From assembly GCF_003385455.1 (NCBI RefSeq), contig NZ_QNUF01000004.1, positions 186,001-250,000 on the forward strand: DNA of 64,000 nt. The letters are read 5' to 3'. The stretch is from Chryseobacterium rhizosphaerae (GTDB lineage: Bacteria; Bacteroidota; Bacteroidia; Flavobacteriales; Weeksellaceae). This document shows positions 16,290-25,942 of this stretch, piece after piece (the stretch's first letter is position 1; each line of letters begins with the position of its first letter). The translations under genes and the position numbers were made by a program. The notes beneath the pieces were generated by a model. It saw nothing but the letters and a program-made list of their open reading frames with translations. It ran no database searches and was not told the origin of the DNA.

Positions 16290-18224
16290 TTAATGTTTGA
16301 TAAATTTAATATTTTTCTCCTGAACAGTAAAGATATAGGCTCCCGGAACCAATTCTGAAATCCCTATTGCTTTACCAGGCTGATAAGTCCCTTTTCTTAG
16401 TAATTTCCCATCTATTGCATGAATAGAGAAATCTGTTGTTTTTGTGATCCCTTTCAGATAAAGTTCATTTTTTGCAGGATTAGGATACAAGCCAAAGTTT
16501 TCTTTGTCTACAGAAGCAACACTCAGGGTATTATCCTGGGTAACAGTAGAGTTTCTTTCCAGGATCTGGTATTCATAATTAAACTTCACACTTGCTACCG
16601 GAAAGGTTACGGCTTCAGATAGGTATTGATTATTAGTAGTATTGTTCAGGACAAGATAAGCGATCTGCCCTCCCGTTCCTGTTACTTTTATAGGTAAAGG
16701 CATCTCAAAAAAGCTTACCGAAGAATGGCTTTGAGTCTGGCCAATATTAAACACAAGCTCATTTCCCAGCTGTCTCCATTTAATGGCATAAGTAGGATAT
16801 CCTTCCCCATAGATCCAATCGTTAAAAAATTCAGTAAAATCTTTTCCTGTAGACTGAAGCAGTGAGGCATTAAAATCTGATGTTCTTACATAATTATAAG
16901 CTAAATTGGGCCTGGAATGATAGTCTTTAATTGCTTGATAAAAATTGGCATCACCCAAAATCCATTTCAACATTCTCAATACATAGCCTCCTTTTGCATA
17001 GCTAAGTCTTCCGTCAAATATTCTTCCTACACTGGAAAGGCTCGCATCAGGAACATTGACGCTACCTCCTGTATTACCTGTTATGAAATTAACCTGGCCG
17101 GATAAATAATTAAGAAATTCAGGATTCGACATCAACAGTTTTTCGTATGCTACATGTTCTCCAAAAGTAGCAAATCCTTCATTCAGCCAGATATCATTCC
17201 ATGCACCGCAAGTTACTTTATCACCAAACCACTGATGGGCAAGCTCGTGAGCAATCAGAGTTTTGCTCCATCCACTCATGGATGACATCGTCTGATGCTC
17301 CATTCCTCCTCCATTGAGATATTCCATATGTCCATATTTCTCATTACGGAAAGGATAGGTACCAAAATACGTTTCAAAGGTATTCATAATCTGTTTGGTC
17401 CATTCAATACCGGACATACTGTTAGGATCTGCATTGGTAGAAGGATATATATAATTCACGAAAGGGAATGGCGGGTTTCCAATAGTATCATTCAGTTTCA
17501 CATAATTGGTAATCCCCAATGCTATCAGATAGGCAGGTGTAGGGTACATGGTTCGCCAAAATGTAAGTTTTCTTCCGTTTAAAATAGGAGTTTCAGACAT
17601 TAGCTTCCCATTGGCAGCTACACTATATTGTAAGGGTGTATTGATCTTAAAGTCAAAACGTTCAATCTTATCATTCAGACTCTGCTTTGTAGGAAACCAA
17701 TCCTGGGCACCATAAGGCTCATTAAGAGTAGACATAGCGGGTGTATTCGCTCCCCCATGGGTTCCAAACATAACAGTACTGTACACAGGATCCGGAGCTC
17801 CGGAATAATGAATGGTAAGGGAATCAAGGGTATTAGCCGGCAGAGCGGAAGGAAAATTTATCTTTATTTCCTTTGTAGGAAGTTGCTGGAAGCTAAGGTT
17901 TGTTCCGTGATATTGTACCTGAGAAACTGTCAAAACATTTGATAGATCAAAATAAATGCTTCCCATACTCTGATTAGGTTTAAAATGAGAAGTCACCGAA
18001 CCTGCAATACTGTTAATACCGGGATCTAAAACAACATCCATTCTTTGATACTGGAGGTCATAGTTCAAGGTATTAGGATTGACATTTCCTGCAGCCATCT
18101 TATTGGTATAGGATTTCATTTCCTTTTCAATGAGCCCTTTCATCTCAATGCTTTGATGATGCTTTTGTCCATAAGACGGTTGAGATACTAAGAATCCCAA
18201 CATCAGGAGGTGAAATTTTCTCAT
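16290..18224 (-). CDS. M1-family metallopeptidase with T9SS sorting domain
   Basis: A 644-residue secreted aminopeptidase. The start at 18224 gives a clean signal peptide (MRKFHLLMLGFLVSQPSYGQ). An N-terminal beta domain (about 45-230) is followed by the thermolysin-like catalytic domain with GGGMEHQTMS in place of the usual GAMEN and the zinc site HELAHQWFG followed by NEGFATFGE. A T9SS type A domain occupies the last 80 residues (FGLYPNPAKNELYLKG, LVPGAYIFTVQEKNIKFIKH). It likely trims peptides outside the cell. It is preceded by dacB's neighbour genes on the same strand but has its own start region. Confidence 0.92.
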   Translation of the reverse strand: MRKFHLLMLGFLVSQPSYGQKHHQSIEMKGLIEKEMKSYTNKMAAGNVNPNTLNYDLQYQRMDVVLDPGINSIAGSVTSHFKPNQSMGSIYFDLSNVLTVSQVQYHGTNLSFQQLPTKEIKINFPSALPANTLDSLTIHYSGAPDPVYSTVMFGTHGGANTPAMSTLNEPYGAQDWFPTKQSLNDKIERFDFKINTPLQYSVAANGKLMSETPILNGRKLTFWRTMYPTPAYLIALGITNYVKLNDTIGNPPFPFVNYIYPSTNADPNSMSGIEWTKQIMNTFETYFGTYPFRNEKYGHMEYLNGGGMEHQTMSSMSGWSKTLIAHELAHQWFGDKVTCGAWNDIWLNEGFATFGEHVAYEKLLMSNPEFLNYLSGQVNFITGNTGGSVNVPDASLSSVGRIFDGRLSYAKGGYVLRMLKWILGDANFYQAIKDYHSRPNLAYNYVRTSDFNASLLQSTGKDFTEFFNDWIYGEGYPTYAIKWRQLGNELVFNIGQTQSHSSVSFFEMPLPIKVTGTGGQIAYLVLNNTTNNQYLSEAVTFPVASVKFNYEYQILERNSTVTQDNTLSVASVDKENFGLYPNPAKNELYLKGITKTTDFSIHAIDGKLLRKGTYQPGKAIGISELVPGAYIFTVQEKNIKFIKH

Positions 18225-18258
18225 AGGTACAAATATTGTAAGATTCAAATATAAAAAA

Positions 18259-18283
18259 AACCTTTTAATCATTGATTAAAAGG
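18259..18283 (-). terminator. terminator of dacB
   Basis: CCTTTTAATC and GATTAAAAGG form the stem; on the minus strand a run of eight T follows. Confidence 0.82.
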
Positions 18284-18307
18284 CTTTTATAATATTCAAA
18301 TATTTTT

Positions 18308-19777
18308 CTAAAGATCCAGAGCAGGTTCCAGAATTTTTTCCATTCTTTTCTTCACCATATCAACAGATCCTGCATAATTGTTCACCATTAAAGAAAAAAC
18401 TAAAGTCTTTCCTGAATTTGTCTTCAAATAACCGGCTAACGTTTTCACCTTATTTAAAGTTCCTGTTTTTGCAAATACCTGTCCGTTTCCTCCCCCGATA
18501 AACATTCTTTTTAATGTTCCGGATTGTCCGCCTACCGGCAGTGAAGTAAGATAAGACTTATAGTATTTCTCGTCCATTAAAGAAGTTAAAAACTTCACCT
18601 GAGAAATAGGAGTTACATTATTACTTCTTGAAAGTCCGCTACCATCCATATAGTTCAGACCATTCATATCAAAACCGGCATCTCTTAAATGACCTGTTAC
18701 GACAATTCTTCCTGAATCTGAAGTCTGATCCCCCATTTTCTGAAATCCTACGGTTCTCAGCAGGGCTTCAGCTAATGAATTATCACTATGTTGGTTGGTA
18801 TAATAAATGATATCCCCTAAAGTTGGAGATTTATACGCTGAAATCATCTTTCTGCTTTCCGGAGCTGCATCCGTCATTTTAGGAGTCACTTTTCCGGTAA
18901 CGGGAATTCCGCTTTTCGTTAAAGTTGTTCTGAAAGAATTGGCCAAATACGCCGGTGCATCAGGAAGTTTTGTTGTCAAAACCCCTTCTCCATCATATTT
19001 TTCGGCATAAACCATCTGGTTGGCGTAAGGCGAAACGTAGAAAAACTTCTTCTCCGGAGAGAAATTAGCTTTTTTGACGATCAGCTTTTCGTTAGCAGGA
19101 TTTATTCCACGGGTCGTTCCTACAGGCAAATAATAATTATTGTTCTCTAGCCATACAACATTTTCCGGAAGCATTGAAATATTGCCTTTGAAAAGCGCTG
19201 TCTGAATAATAATATCACCATTTACCTTTCTAATCCCTTCTCGTGAAAGACCGCCAATGAAATCTGAAATAATATCCCTGTAAGACCAGGCTCCTGCCTT
19301 ATTGGTTCCTAAAGAAGGGTCACCACTTCCTACGATATAAAGATTACCATTCAACACTCCATTTTCATCTACAGCTCCTGAATACTCAAGCTGGGTCATC
19401 CAGCGATAGTTTTCTCCAAGTAAGCTTAAAGCTGTTTCTGTAGTCAGCAGCTTCGTGGTAGAAGCCGGAACTAACGGAGTATTCTCGTTGTACGAAGAGA
19501 TTACTTTCTTCGTTTTCGGATCATACACTACGAATCCCCAGGTTGCATTTTTCAGCACAGGATCCGCCATCATTGTGTTTACATTAATATCTACTAATTC
19601 TTTAGCCGACAAAACAGTCTTCTCCACCACCGAGCTAACGGGTGAGGGTAGATTTAAGCTGTTTTTCTGATTGTCATAGGCTTGTGAGTAAAGAACAGTA
19701 GAAACGGTAGATTGAGCTAGGAAAAAACCAGAAGCCAATACCGCTGCGCTTGAAATATATTTTCTGAAATTTACCAT
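18308..19777 (-). CDS. dacB: D-alanyl-D-alanine carboxypeptidase/endopeptidase (PBP4 type, peptidase S13)
   Basis: A 489-residue periplasmic penicillin-binding protein of class C. After the signal peptide (FFLAQS), all three serine-hydrolase motifs are present: SxxK in PASTTKLLTT, SxN in HSDNSLAEALL, and KTG in FAKTGTLNKVKTLAGY. The inserted domain between the first two motifs fits PBP4/DacB. It trims and cuts peptidoglycan cross-links. It stands between priA and the M1 peptidase on the same strand, with its own terminator. Confidence 0.93.
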   Translation of the reverse strand: MVNFRKYISSAAVLASGFFLAQSTVSTVLYSQAYDNQKNSLNLPSPVSSVVEKTVLSAKELVDINVNTMMADPVLKNATWGFVVYDPKTKKVISSYNENTPLVPASTTKLLTTETALSLLGENYRWMTQLEYSGAVDENGVLNGNLYIVGSGDPSLGTNKAGAWSYRDIISDFIGGLSREGIRKVNGDIIIQTALFKGNISMLPENVVWLENNNYYLPVGTTRGINPANEKLIVKKANFSPEKKFFYVSPYANQMVYAEKYDGEGVLTTKLPDAPAYLANSFRTTLTKSGIPVTGKVTPKMTDAAPESRKMISAYKSPTLGDIIYYTNQHSDNSLAEALLRTVGFQKMGDQTSDSGRIVVTGHLRDAGFDMNGLNYMDGSGLSRSNNVTPISQVKFLTSLMDEKYYKSYLTSLPVGGQSGTLKRMFIGGGNGQVFAKTGTLNKVKTLAGYLKTNSGKTLVFSLMVNNYAGSVDMVKKRMEKILEPALDL

Positions 19778-19938
19778 CTATCTTCTTTTTGTTCTATAGT
19801 TTCGACGCTATAAAAAATGATAAGTTATATCATTCAATAAAACGGCCAAACACTTAATCAACGTCCAAAAGTAGAAATTATTGTCAGAAAACAGGTCATC
19901 ACCCCGTTATAAAAGAGGCTAAAGTTTGTTAAAAATTG

Positions 19939-22386
19939 TTAAAAATCAACAAAAACACCTTTTTTAATACTTTGATATGCAGTGATTTCATCAAATTCCT
20001 TCAAACTTATCAAAACCATACTCTTGAACTTTTCATAGTTTTTCCCACGGGGAAGTTTCAGTAAAATCTGGAATTGATATAAATTATTCAACCTTGCAAT
20101 TTGTGCTCTTTCCGGTCCTAAAACACAATCTTCAGGGAGGTATTTTCTTAAGATAGATCCCAGAAACTGTGAAGCACGGTCCACTTTATCATCTCTTCGG
20201 TGTTTCAGCTCTATCATAATCAGCTTGGTAAAAGGCGGATAATGGAATTTCTGACGTTCTGTGAGGATGTATTTATAGATCTTGGCAGGATTGTTCATCT
20301 TGATCAGCTGAAATACAGAATGCTCCGGATTGTAAGTCTGGATCAATATCTTTCCTTTTCCGGAAACCCTTCCTGCTCTTCCGGAAACCTGAGTGATCAG
20401 TTGGTAAGCTCTTTCTTCGGCTCTGAAATCCTGAACATATAATAAGGAATCAGCTTTTGGAATCGCCACCAATTCTATATGATCAAAATCAAGACCTTTG
20501 GAAATCATCTGCGTTCCCACCACAATATCAGTTTCACCTTCTTCAATTTTTTCATAGAGCTTTTCATAGGCAAACTTCTTACGCATGGAATCTACATCCA
20601 TCCTGTCCACTTCATTCTCCGGGAATAATTTGGAAACCTCTTCATGAATCTGCTCTACCCCTATTCCTCTTTCATTCATATTTTCAGAATTACATTTCGG
20701 ACAGGTTTTAGGTTTTGAAGCTCTTTGCCCACAATAATGGCATTTCATTTCATTGGCTGCTTTATGATAAGTCATTACCACATCACAGTTGGAGCAATAG
20801 TTCACATAACCACAGCTTTCACATTCCACAACATTAGCATAACCACGGCGGTTGTGAAGAACAATAGCCTGTTTGTTTTCATCCACAGTCTTTTTGATCT
20901 CATCAATAAGCCTTGTAGAAAAATTTCCGGAAACTTTTTTTGAATCCTGGGCTTCTTTAAAATTGATCAGTTCATATTCAGGAAGGTCTACATTTCCAAA
21001 CCTTTCAGTCAGGAAAATGTATTTCATTTTATCTTTTCTGGCTCGGTAATAGCTTTCCACAGAAGGAGTAGCAGAGCCTAATATCACCCCTGCTTCATAG
21101 AAACCACCAAGCACCAGTGCTGCATCTTTAGCATTGAAATACGGCGTAACTTCTCTGGGTCTGTACGCAGAATCATGCTCTTCATCTACCACAATTAAGC
21201 CTAAATTCTGGTAGGGTAAAAACAAAGCGTTCCGGGTACCTATAAGAATCCGGATATCATTTTGCCTGATTCGTCTCCAAACCTCTACTCTTTCAAAATC
21301 AGTCAGTTTTTGATGGTAGAACCCAAGTTGTCTACCGTATTTTTTTTCTAATCTTTGAGTGATCTGTTTAGTCAGAGAAATTTCAGGAAGCAGAAATAAT
21401 ACATTCCGTCCCTCTTTGATGCATTCCTCTATTTTCTCTAAATAAATATGGGTCTTTCCGGATGAAGTAACCCCATGCAGTAAAACATTTTTCCCTTCTT
21501 CAAAAGCTTCATCTATCTCAGATTTTGCCAGTTTCTGCTGTTCGGAAAGTTCTTCCAGCTCTTCTATTTCTCCTTCATAGCTTTCAATCCTGTCTTTCTG
21601 CATATAATATTCCTCTACAAGACCCTTATCTGCCAGGGCTTTGAAATGAGAACTTCCAAAATAGCCGTCTTCAAACAGCTCAGCCTTCTTAACAGGAAGG
21701 TCGGGGTGCTCAGTCTGTTTCTCCAGAATAAGAAGGAACAGATCTTTCTGTTTAGGAGCTTTATTGAGCTTTAAAAGGATTTCTGTAAGATTTTGGTTGC
21801 CTAAAACATCATGATTGATTCTTACATAGGCAACTTCCTTAGCTTTATATTTTTCAGCAATTTTCTCATCAATCTCAATATACTGCAGATCAATCAGCGA
21901 ATTGATGGTTTTAATAATATCCTTTTTGGGGATAAATGCTTCAATATCTGTTAAATTAATAAGCTGACGTACTTCCAATGCCTGGATAAGATACATCTCA
22001 TTAACATCGAGATTCTCAAAGTTTACTATAGCCCCCGGTTTCAATTTTAAATACGTTTCGCTTTCCAGCTTTAAAGAAGAAGGAAATGCTAACCTGTAGA
22101 TTTCTCCCAAACTGCATAAATAATAACCTGAGAGCCAATTCCAGAATCTGATCTGTTCTTCCGGAAGTATTGGTTTATCATCCAGCAGGCTGATCACTTC
22201 TTTTGCTACGAAGTTTTCCGGTGCATGATCATGAAGCTCAAAAACAATTCCCGTATAAATTTTCTTACCTCCAAAAGGAACCAAAACACGCATCCCTATT
22301 TGGATTTCCGGCATCAGGTCTTCCGGAACTTTGTATGTGAAAGATCCTTTTAAATTCAGGGGTAAAACAATTTGGACGTATTGCAA
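19939..22386 (-). CDS. priA: primosomal protein N' (replication restart helicase PriA)
   Basis: An 815-residue superfamily-2 helicase, full length. The N-terminal DNA-binding domain starts MQYVQIVLPLNLKGSFTYKVP. Then come Walker A (LLHGVTSSGKTHIYLE), the DEEH box (LIVVDEEHDSAYRPREV), IGTRNALFLP and GSATPSVESY. Two zinc-binding Cys clusters (CESCGYVNYCSNC and CHYCGQ...CPKC) and motifs V-VI (GTQMISKGLDFDHIELV, QVSGRAGR) follow. PriA reloads the replisome at stalled forks. Confidence 0.96.
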   Translation of the reverse strand: MQYVQIVLPLNLKGSFTYKVPEDLMPEIQIGMRVLVPFGGKKIYTGIVFELHDHAPENFVAKEVISLLDDKPILPEEQIRFWNWLSGYYLCSLGEIYRLAFPSSLKLESETYLKLKPGAIVNFENLDVNEMYLIQALEVRQLINLTDIEAFIPKKDIIKTINSLIDLQYIEIDEKIAEKYKAKEVAYVRINHDVLGNQNLTEILLKLNKAPKQKDLFLLILEKQTEHPDLPVKKAELFEDGYFGSSHFKALADKGLVEEYYMQKDRIESYEGEIEELEELSEQQKLAKSEIDEAFEEGKNVLLHGVTSSGKTHIYLEKIEECIKEGRNVLFLLPEISLTKQITQRLEKKYGRQLGFYHQKLTDFERVEVWRRIRQNDIRILIGTRNALFLPYQNLGLIVVDEEHDSAYRPREVTPYFNAKDAALVLGGFYEAGVILGSATPSVESYYRARKDKMKYIFLTERFGNVDLPEYELINFKEAQDSKKVSGNFSTRLIDEIKKTVDENKQAIVLHNRRGYANVVECESCGYVNYCSNCDVVMTYHKAANEMKCHYCGQRASKPKTCPKCNSENMNERGIGVEQIHEEVSKLFPENEVDRMDVDSMRKKFAYEKLYEKIEEGETDIVVGTQMISKGLDFDHIELVAIPKADSLLYVQDFRAEERAYQLITQVSGRAGRVSGKGKILIQTYNPEHSVFQLIKMNNPAKIYKYILTERQKFHYPPFTKLIMIELKHRRDDKVDRASQFLGSILRKYLPEDCVLGPERAQIARLNNLYQFQILLKLPRGKNYEKFKSMVLISLKEFDEITAYQSIKKGVFVDF

Positions 22387-22489
22387 GGGAAATATTTAAA
22401 GTGTAAAATTAAATTTTTCTTCAGAGAACTGCAATCTTTTATTGATGATTCCCTTTTTTTTGTCCTACCTTTATTTACTATTCTTTTTC

Positions 22490-23254
22490 ATGGAAAACTA
22501 TATTGTATTATTTTTAATCGGACTTATAGCTGGAGCCCTTAATGCAGCGGCAGGTGGTGGGTCTTTCATTACTTTTCCAGCTTTTATTTATGCGGGAGTT
22601 CCTCCCATTCAGGCCAATGCTTCAAGCACAGTAGCGTTGTTTCCCGGCAGTCTGGCCAGTGCATGGAAATTCAGAGAATACATTCAACCTTTTCCTAATA
22701 TCTCAATAAAGGCAATGCTTATCCTTACTTTATTAGGTGGGTGTGCAGGTGGGTTACTGCTTTTATATACTCCATCAGCAGGTTTTAACTTACTTGTTCC
22801 ATGGCTTCTTTTATTGGGGTCCCTTGCTTTTGCTTTTGGAAAACAAATAGGGCATTGGCTTAGAAAGAAAATACATATTGGCTCTGGGCTGGTATTAGGA
22901 GCTCAATTTATTTTAGGAATATACGGTGGTTATTTTGGAGGAGCTGTAGGAATTATGATGATGGCAGTATGGTCATTATTTGGATTATCAGATATTAAAG
23001 TGATTAATGCTAATAAAACTCTTTTTACAGGAATAGCGAATGCTGCAGCTGTTATTTTATTTATTTCGGCCGGAAAAGTATATTGGCCGGAAACCTGTAC
23101 CATGATGGCCGCAACCATTTTAGGAGGCTATTTTGGGGCACATTTCACTAAAAAAATTGATCCGGTGAAGTTAAGAACCGGAATTGTAATTTTTAATTTT
23201 GTCATTACTACTGTTTTCTTTATCAAAACCTATATTTTGACACCTTCTATCTAA
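22490..23254 (+). CDS. TauE/SafE (TSUP) family transporter
   Basis: A 254-residue inner-membrane protein with about eight hydrophobic segments. The TSUP signature GLIAGALNAAAGGGSFITFP lies at the start, with a second-half counterpart FILGIYGGYFGGAVGIMMMA. I chose the ATG at 22490 because the first membrane segment begins just after it; a start at 22442 would add 16 mostly hydrophobic residues. The substrate is unknown, probably a small sulfur-containing or carboxylic anion. It overlaps the convergent AEC-transporter gene by four bases. Confidence 0.82.
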   Translation: MENYIVLFLIGLIAGALNAAAGGGSFITFPAFIYAGVPPIQANASSTVALFPGSLASAWKFREYIQPFPNISIKAMLILTLLGGCAGGLLLLYTPSAGFNLLVPWLLLLGSLAFAFGKQIGHWLRKKIHIGSGLVLGAQFILGIYGGYFGGAVGIMMMAVWSLFGLSDIKVINANKTLFTGIANAAAVILFISAGKVYWPETCTMMAATILGGYFGAHFTKKIDPVKLRTGIVIFNFVITTVFFIKTYILTPSI

Positions 23255-24159
23255 AAAAACAATTCTGTCATCTCATACCAAAAGGCAGAAGTAAAAAAGC
23301 CCACAATAATGCTGACTCCGATAATCAGATTGGTTAACTTCGTATTCAGCCTGAACTGTTCTGCAATAATGCTTGAAGTAACCAATGTAGGCATGGCAGC
23401 TTCAAATATGGTTATTTTGGCAATATCTCCTTTTATTCCCAACAGTAAAGCCAGTCCTAAAACCATTGCCGGTGCCAAAATAAGCTTATAAAGCATGGAC
23501 ATGGACATCTGAGGGATCAATTTTTTCCATCCGTTAAACTTTAACTGTAATCCTACTGAAAACAAAGCTAAAGGACTTACTGTAGCAGCCAGTTTATCAA
23601 AGAAGGGTTCTGCCGCTGTAAAATCTATAAACTGAGACAATACCAAAGCCGAAATACAGCCTATTAATGGTGGAAATGTCACCAAACGTTTTAAAATAAA
23701 CTGAGCACTCACCTTTCCTGATCTGCTGCCTCCTTTCACGGCTGCAATAATTCCCAGTGTTGAAAGGGCAAAAAACATGGTCTGATCACAGATAATAGCA
23801 ATACTAAGCAGCCCTTCTCCATAAAAGGCACTAATCAAAGGAAAACCGATAAATGAAGTATTGCTGTATCCGCTTGCCAGTTCTAAAGTACTTCTCGATC
23901 GCCTAGAATATCCTCTGCTCTTACTGTAGAACATCATAAAGAAGAAACAGAAAACAGAGATTAAAAAGGTCGCTACAATCGGGAACAGCATTTCTGTCGT
24001 CCATTTTACTTTTGGAAGATATTTAAATGAAACTGCCGGCAGAGCAAGATAAAGAATCCAGGTATTGATACCTTTATGGGCATCAGGGTGGATAGATTTT
24101 GTTGCTTTGAATACCATTCCTGCAATAATGCACACTGCAATCAGAACAAAATTTACCAT
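23251..24159 (-). CDS. AEC-family transporter (auxin efflux carrier-like)
   Basis: A 302-residue inner-membrane protein with ten hydrophobic segments, five on each side of a charged linker (YSKSRGYSRRSRSTLELASGYSNTSFIGFPL). That linker region with the N-T-x-F-x-G-x-P motif is diagnostic for AEC/PIN-like carriers. Bacterial members export malate, malonate or similar organic acids. The substrate cannot be told here. Confidence 0.87.
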   Translation of the reverse strand: MVNFVLIAVCIIAGMVFKATKSIHPDAHKGINTWILYLALPAVSFKYLPKVKWTTEMLFPIVATFLISVFCFFFMMFYSKSRGYSRRSRSTLELASGYSNTSFIGFPLISAFYGEGLLSIAIICDQTMFFALSTLGIIAAVKGGSRSGKVSAQFILKRLVTFPPLIGCISALVLSQFIDFTAAEPFFDKLAATVSPLALFSVGLQLKFNGWKKLIPQMSMSMLYKLILAPAMVLGLALLLGIKGDIAKITIFEAAMPTLVTSSIIAEQFRLNTKLTNLIIGVSIIVGFFTSAFWYEMTELFF

Positions 24160-24252
24160 AACTATAGTGAAATATGGTACAAATTTACGGTTGATTTTTG
24201 AGTTGGAAAGGTAAAATTTATATTTTTTAGAGTATTATTTCTCATTTTTTTT

Positions 24253-24287
24253 ACAACCTTACAGGCTTAGAAAACCTATAAGGTTGA
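24253..24287. repeat. short palindromic repeat-like element
   Basis: ACAACCTTA-AGG and CCT-TAAGGTTG face each other around a short loop. There is no T run on either exit, so it is unlikely to be a terminator. A similar CGACCTTATAGGCTT string occurs near 47.5 kb. It has the look of an interspersed repeat; copy number was not counted. Confidence 0.45.
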
Positions 24288-24303
24288 TTGTTAAAAAAGA
24301 ATT

Positions 24304-24651
24304 CTATTGCTGCGCCTTACTCACAGAATAAGTGATCAGGGAATAGATTAAAAATAAGATCCCACATACAATAATATATAATGCAGGTTCCTTGAAACCT
24401 ATCAGTGAGAAGGTAAGATTGCTTATGATCGCCAGTCCAAAAAACAGCGCTGAAACTGTTTTTATCAGTGAAGTTGTACGGGGTAGATGGAATGTAACAC
24501 CAACCGTTAAAGCTAAGGTCGGTATCAGGAAAATCAGACTTCCGACAGTCAGTAATTCTTTATAGTCTCCGGTGTTCAAAGTATAGAATCCATAAGCGAT
24601 CAAGCAGCTTACAGCAACGGCAATTATGGTTTTAATAAAATCTAATTTCAT
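24304..24651 (-). CDS. small four-helix membrane protein
   Basis: A 115-residue protein with four hydrophobic segments (about 5-25, 33-52, 60-80, 87-108) and short loops. I do not recognise a family. It begins 4 bases after the SPFH gene on the same strand and follows the zinc-ribbon gene in the same operon, so it may be a membrane partner of the SPFH protein. Confidence 0.75.
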   Translation of the reverse strand: MKLDFIKTIIAVAVSCLIAYGFYTLNTGDYKELLTVGSLIFLIPTLALTVGVTFHLPRTTSLIKTVSALFFGLAIISNLTFSLIGFKEPALYIIVCGILFLIYSLITYSVSKAQQ

Positions 24652-24655
24652 GGTC

Positions 24656-25933
24656 TTAAATAGTTGGTGGCGGAGGTGGTGGTGTTATACTAAATAGTCT
24701 GGCAGTTTCAGGGGTATTCCCTGCTAGTTCCCAATTTTGCATTCCTTCTTTCCAGACATGATGATTCATGGAAAACTGCCCGGATCGTGCAAGCTGTCGA
24801 AGGGTTTCAAGATTGTAAGGGCCGGATTGGTGACCGTTCAAAGCAATATGAAACATTGGATCAGAAGCAATATTGGGCGGTGGCGTATGGGTCATAGTAT
24901 CCATCATACCTCCAAGCTGATTTCTCATTGAAGCCCCTACTCCCATTCCTACCATAAGTCCGGCAGCATTTAAACCATCTCCACCACCCAGATCTACATG
25001 GCTCATTCCTCCCAGGCTGGCGGCAGCTGTCTTCAGGACATCCGCATGCTGATTCAACTGATGAACGGCAAAGTGCTTCCCTTCTACTCCCAACTCCAGG
25101 TCTTTCCGCTGAATTCTGGTCATTTCGGAAAGGTTTTCAATTTCAATAGTTGTTTTCGCTTCAGTAAATTTCGTCTGCTGATCTGCAGTTGCCCTTTTAA
25201 GCTGTATGTAATGAGGATGTTGCTTGTCTAGCTCAATGCTTCCGATATCCAGACGTTTTAAATTGACCCCGAAACAGTCTTCCAATTCTCCTTTTAATCT
25301 GCTTTGTATGATATCACTTACCTCATCTATTTTTCTTTCAATCTGCATCACAGGAATAGTATAGTCCTGGGGTGCGCTGATAAGGACAGATTTGATTTTC
25401 CTTTGAAAAAAATCTTTGATCTGCGCCTTAAAATCATCAAGGTTAAAATTGATTAACCGGTTTAGTTTAATGAAATTTTTATAATCGGTAAGGTTAAAAG
25501 TGAGTGTTCCACGAACGGCACAGGGTACCCCAAGATCCATAAACCTCGGATCATACATATCAAAATAAGGAATTCCAAATCTGATCTGTATATTTCCGGA
25601 AAGGTTAATAAAGTAAATCTCTGCCTGAAACGGAGAACCGCCTCCGAATGCCGCACCCACCATATTGGTGAGAACCGGGAAGTTTGCCGAATGAATGGTC
25701 TGATCGTGAGGTCCCTGGATAAAATCCTGCATGCTTCCGTCATTTTGTTTGTAAAAAAACACGGCAAGCTCTCCCTCCTTCACGCGTAAACTGCTTCCAT
25801 AGCGGATACTGTTTTCTTTATTTGTAGAATTGGCAGAACCGGAGGGTCTCCATTTCCAAACCAGATATTCCTGTTCGTCACAACGGATCACATCCATTAA
25901 CCCACCTTCTCTTTTATTTCCAAATAGTTTCAT
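24656..25933 (-). CDS. SPFH-domain protein with C-terminal GYF_2 domain (YdjI-like)
   Basis: A 425-residue protein. It starts MKLFGNKREGGLMDVIRCDEQEYLVWKWRP, as in YdjI/virion-core-protein-like SPFH proteins. An SPFH/band-7-like domain spans about 40-250, a helical stretch about 255-310, then a Gly/Met-rich linker. A GYF_2 domain follows (FHIALNGHQSGPYNLETLRQLARSGQFSMNHHVWKEGMQNWELA) and a PPPPPPT tail. Bacillus YdjI is tied to membrane-stress responses and phage-shock proteins. The partner upstream is a zinc-ribbon protein 9 bases away. The exact role is unknown. Confidence 0.85.
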   Translation of the reverse strand: MKLFGNKREGGLMDVIRCDEQEYLVWKWRPSGSANSTNKENSIRYGSSLRVKEGELAVFFYKQNDGSMQDFIQGPHDQTIHSANFPVLTNMVGAAFGGGSPFQAEIYFINLSGNIQIRFGIPYFDMYDPRFMDLGVPCAVRGTLTFNLTDYKNFIKLNRLINFNLDDFKAQIKDFFQRKIKSVLISAPQDYTIPVMQIERKIDEVSDIIQSRLKGELEDCFGVNLKRLDIGSIELDKQHPHYIQLKRATADQQTKFTEAKTTIEIENLSEMTRIQRKDLELGVEGKHFAVHQLNQHADVLKTAAASLGGMSHVDLGGGDGLNAAGLMVGMGVGASMRNQLGGMMDTMTHTPPPNIASDPMFHIALNGHQSGPYNLETLRQLARSGQFSMNHHVWKEGMQNWELAGNTPETARLFSITPPPPPPTI

Positions 25934-25942
25934 ATCGTTATT

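Noticed and set aside
24253..24287. Hairpin considered as terminator of the small membrane-protein gene
   Set aside because: On the minus strand it is followed by A residues, not T; it fits better as a repeat.
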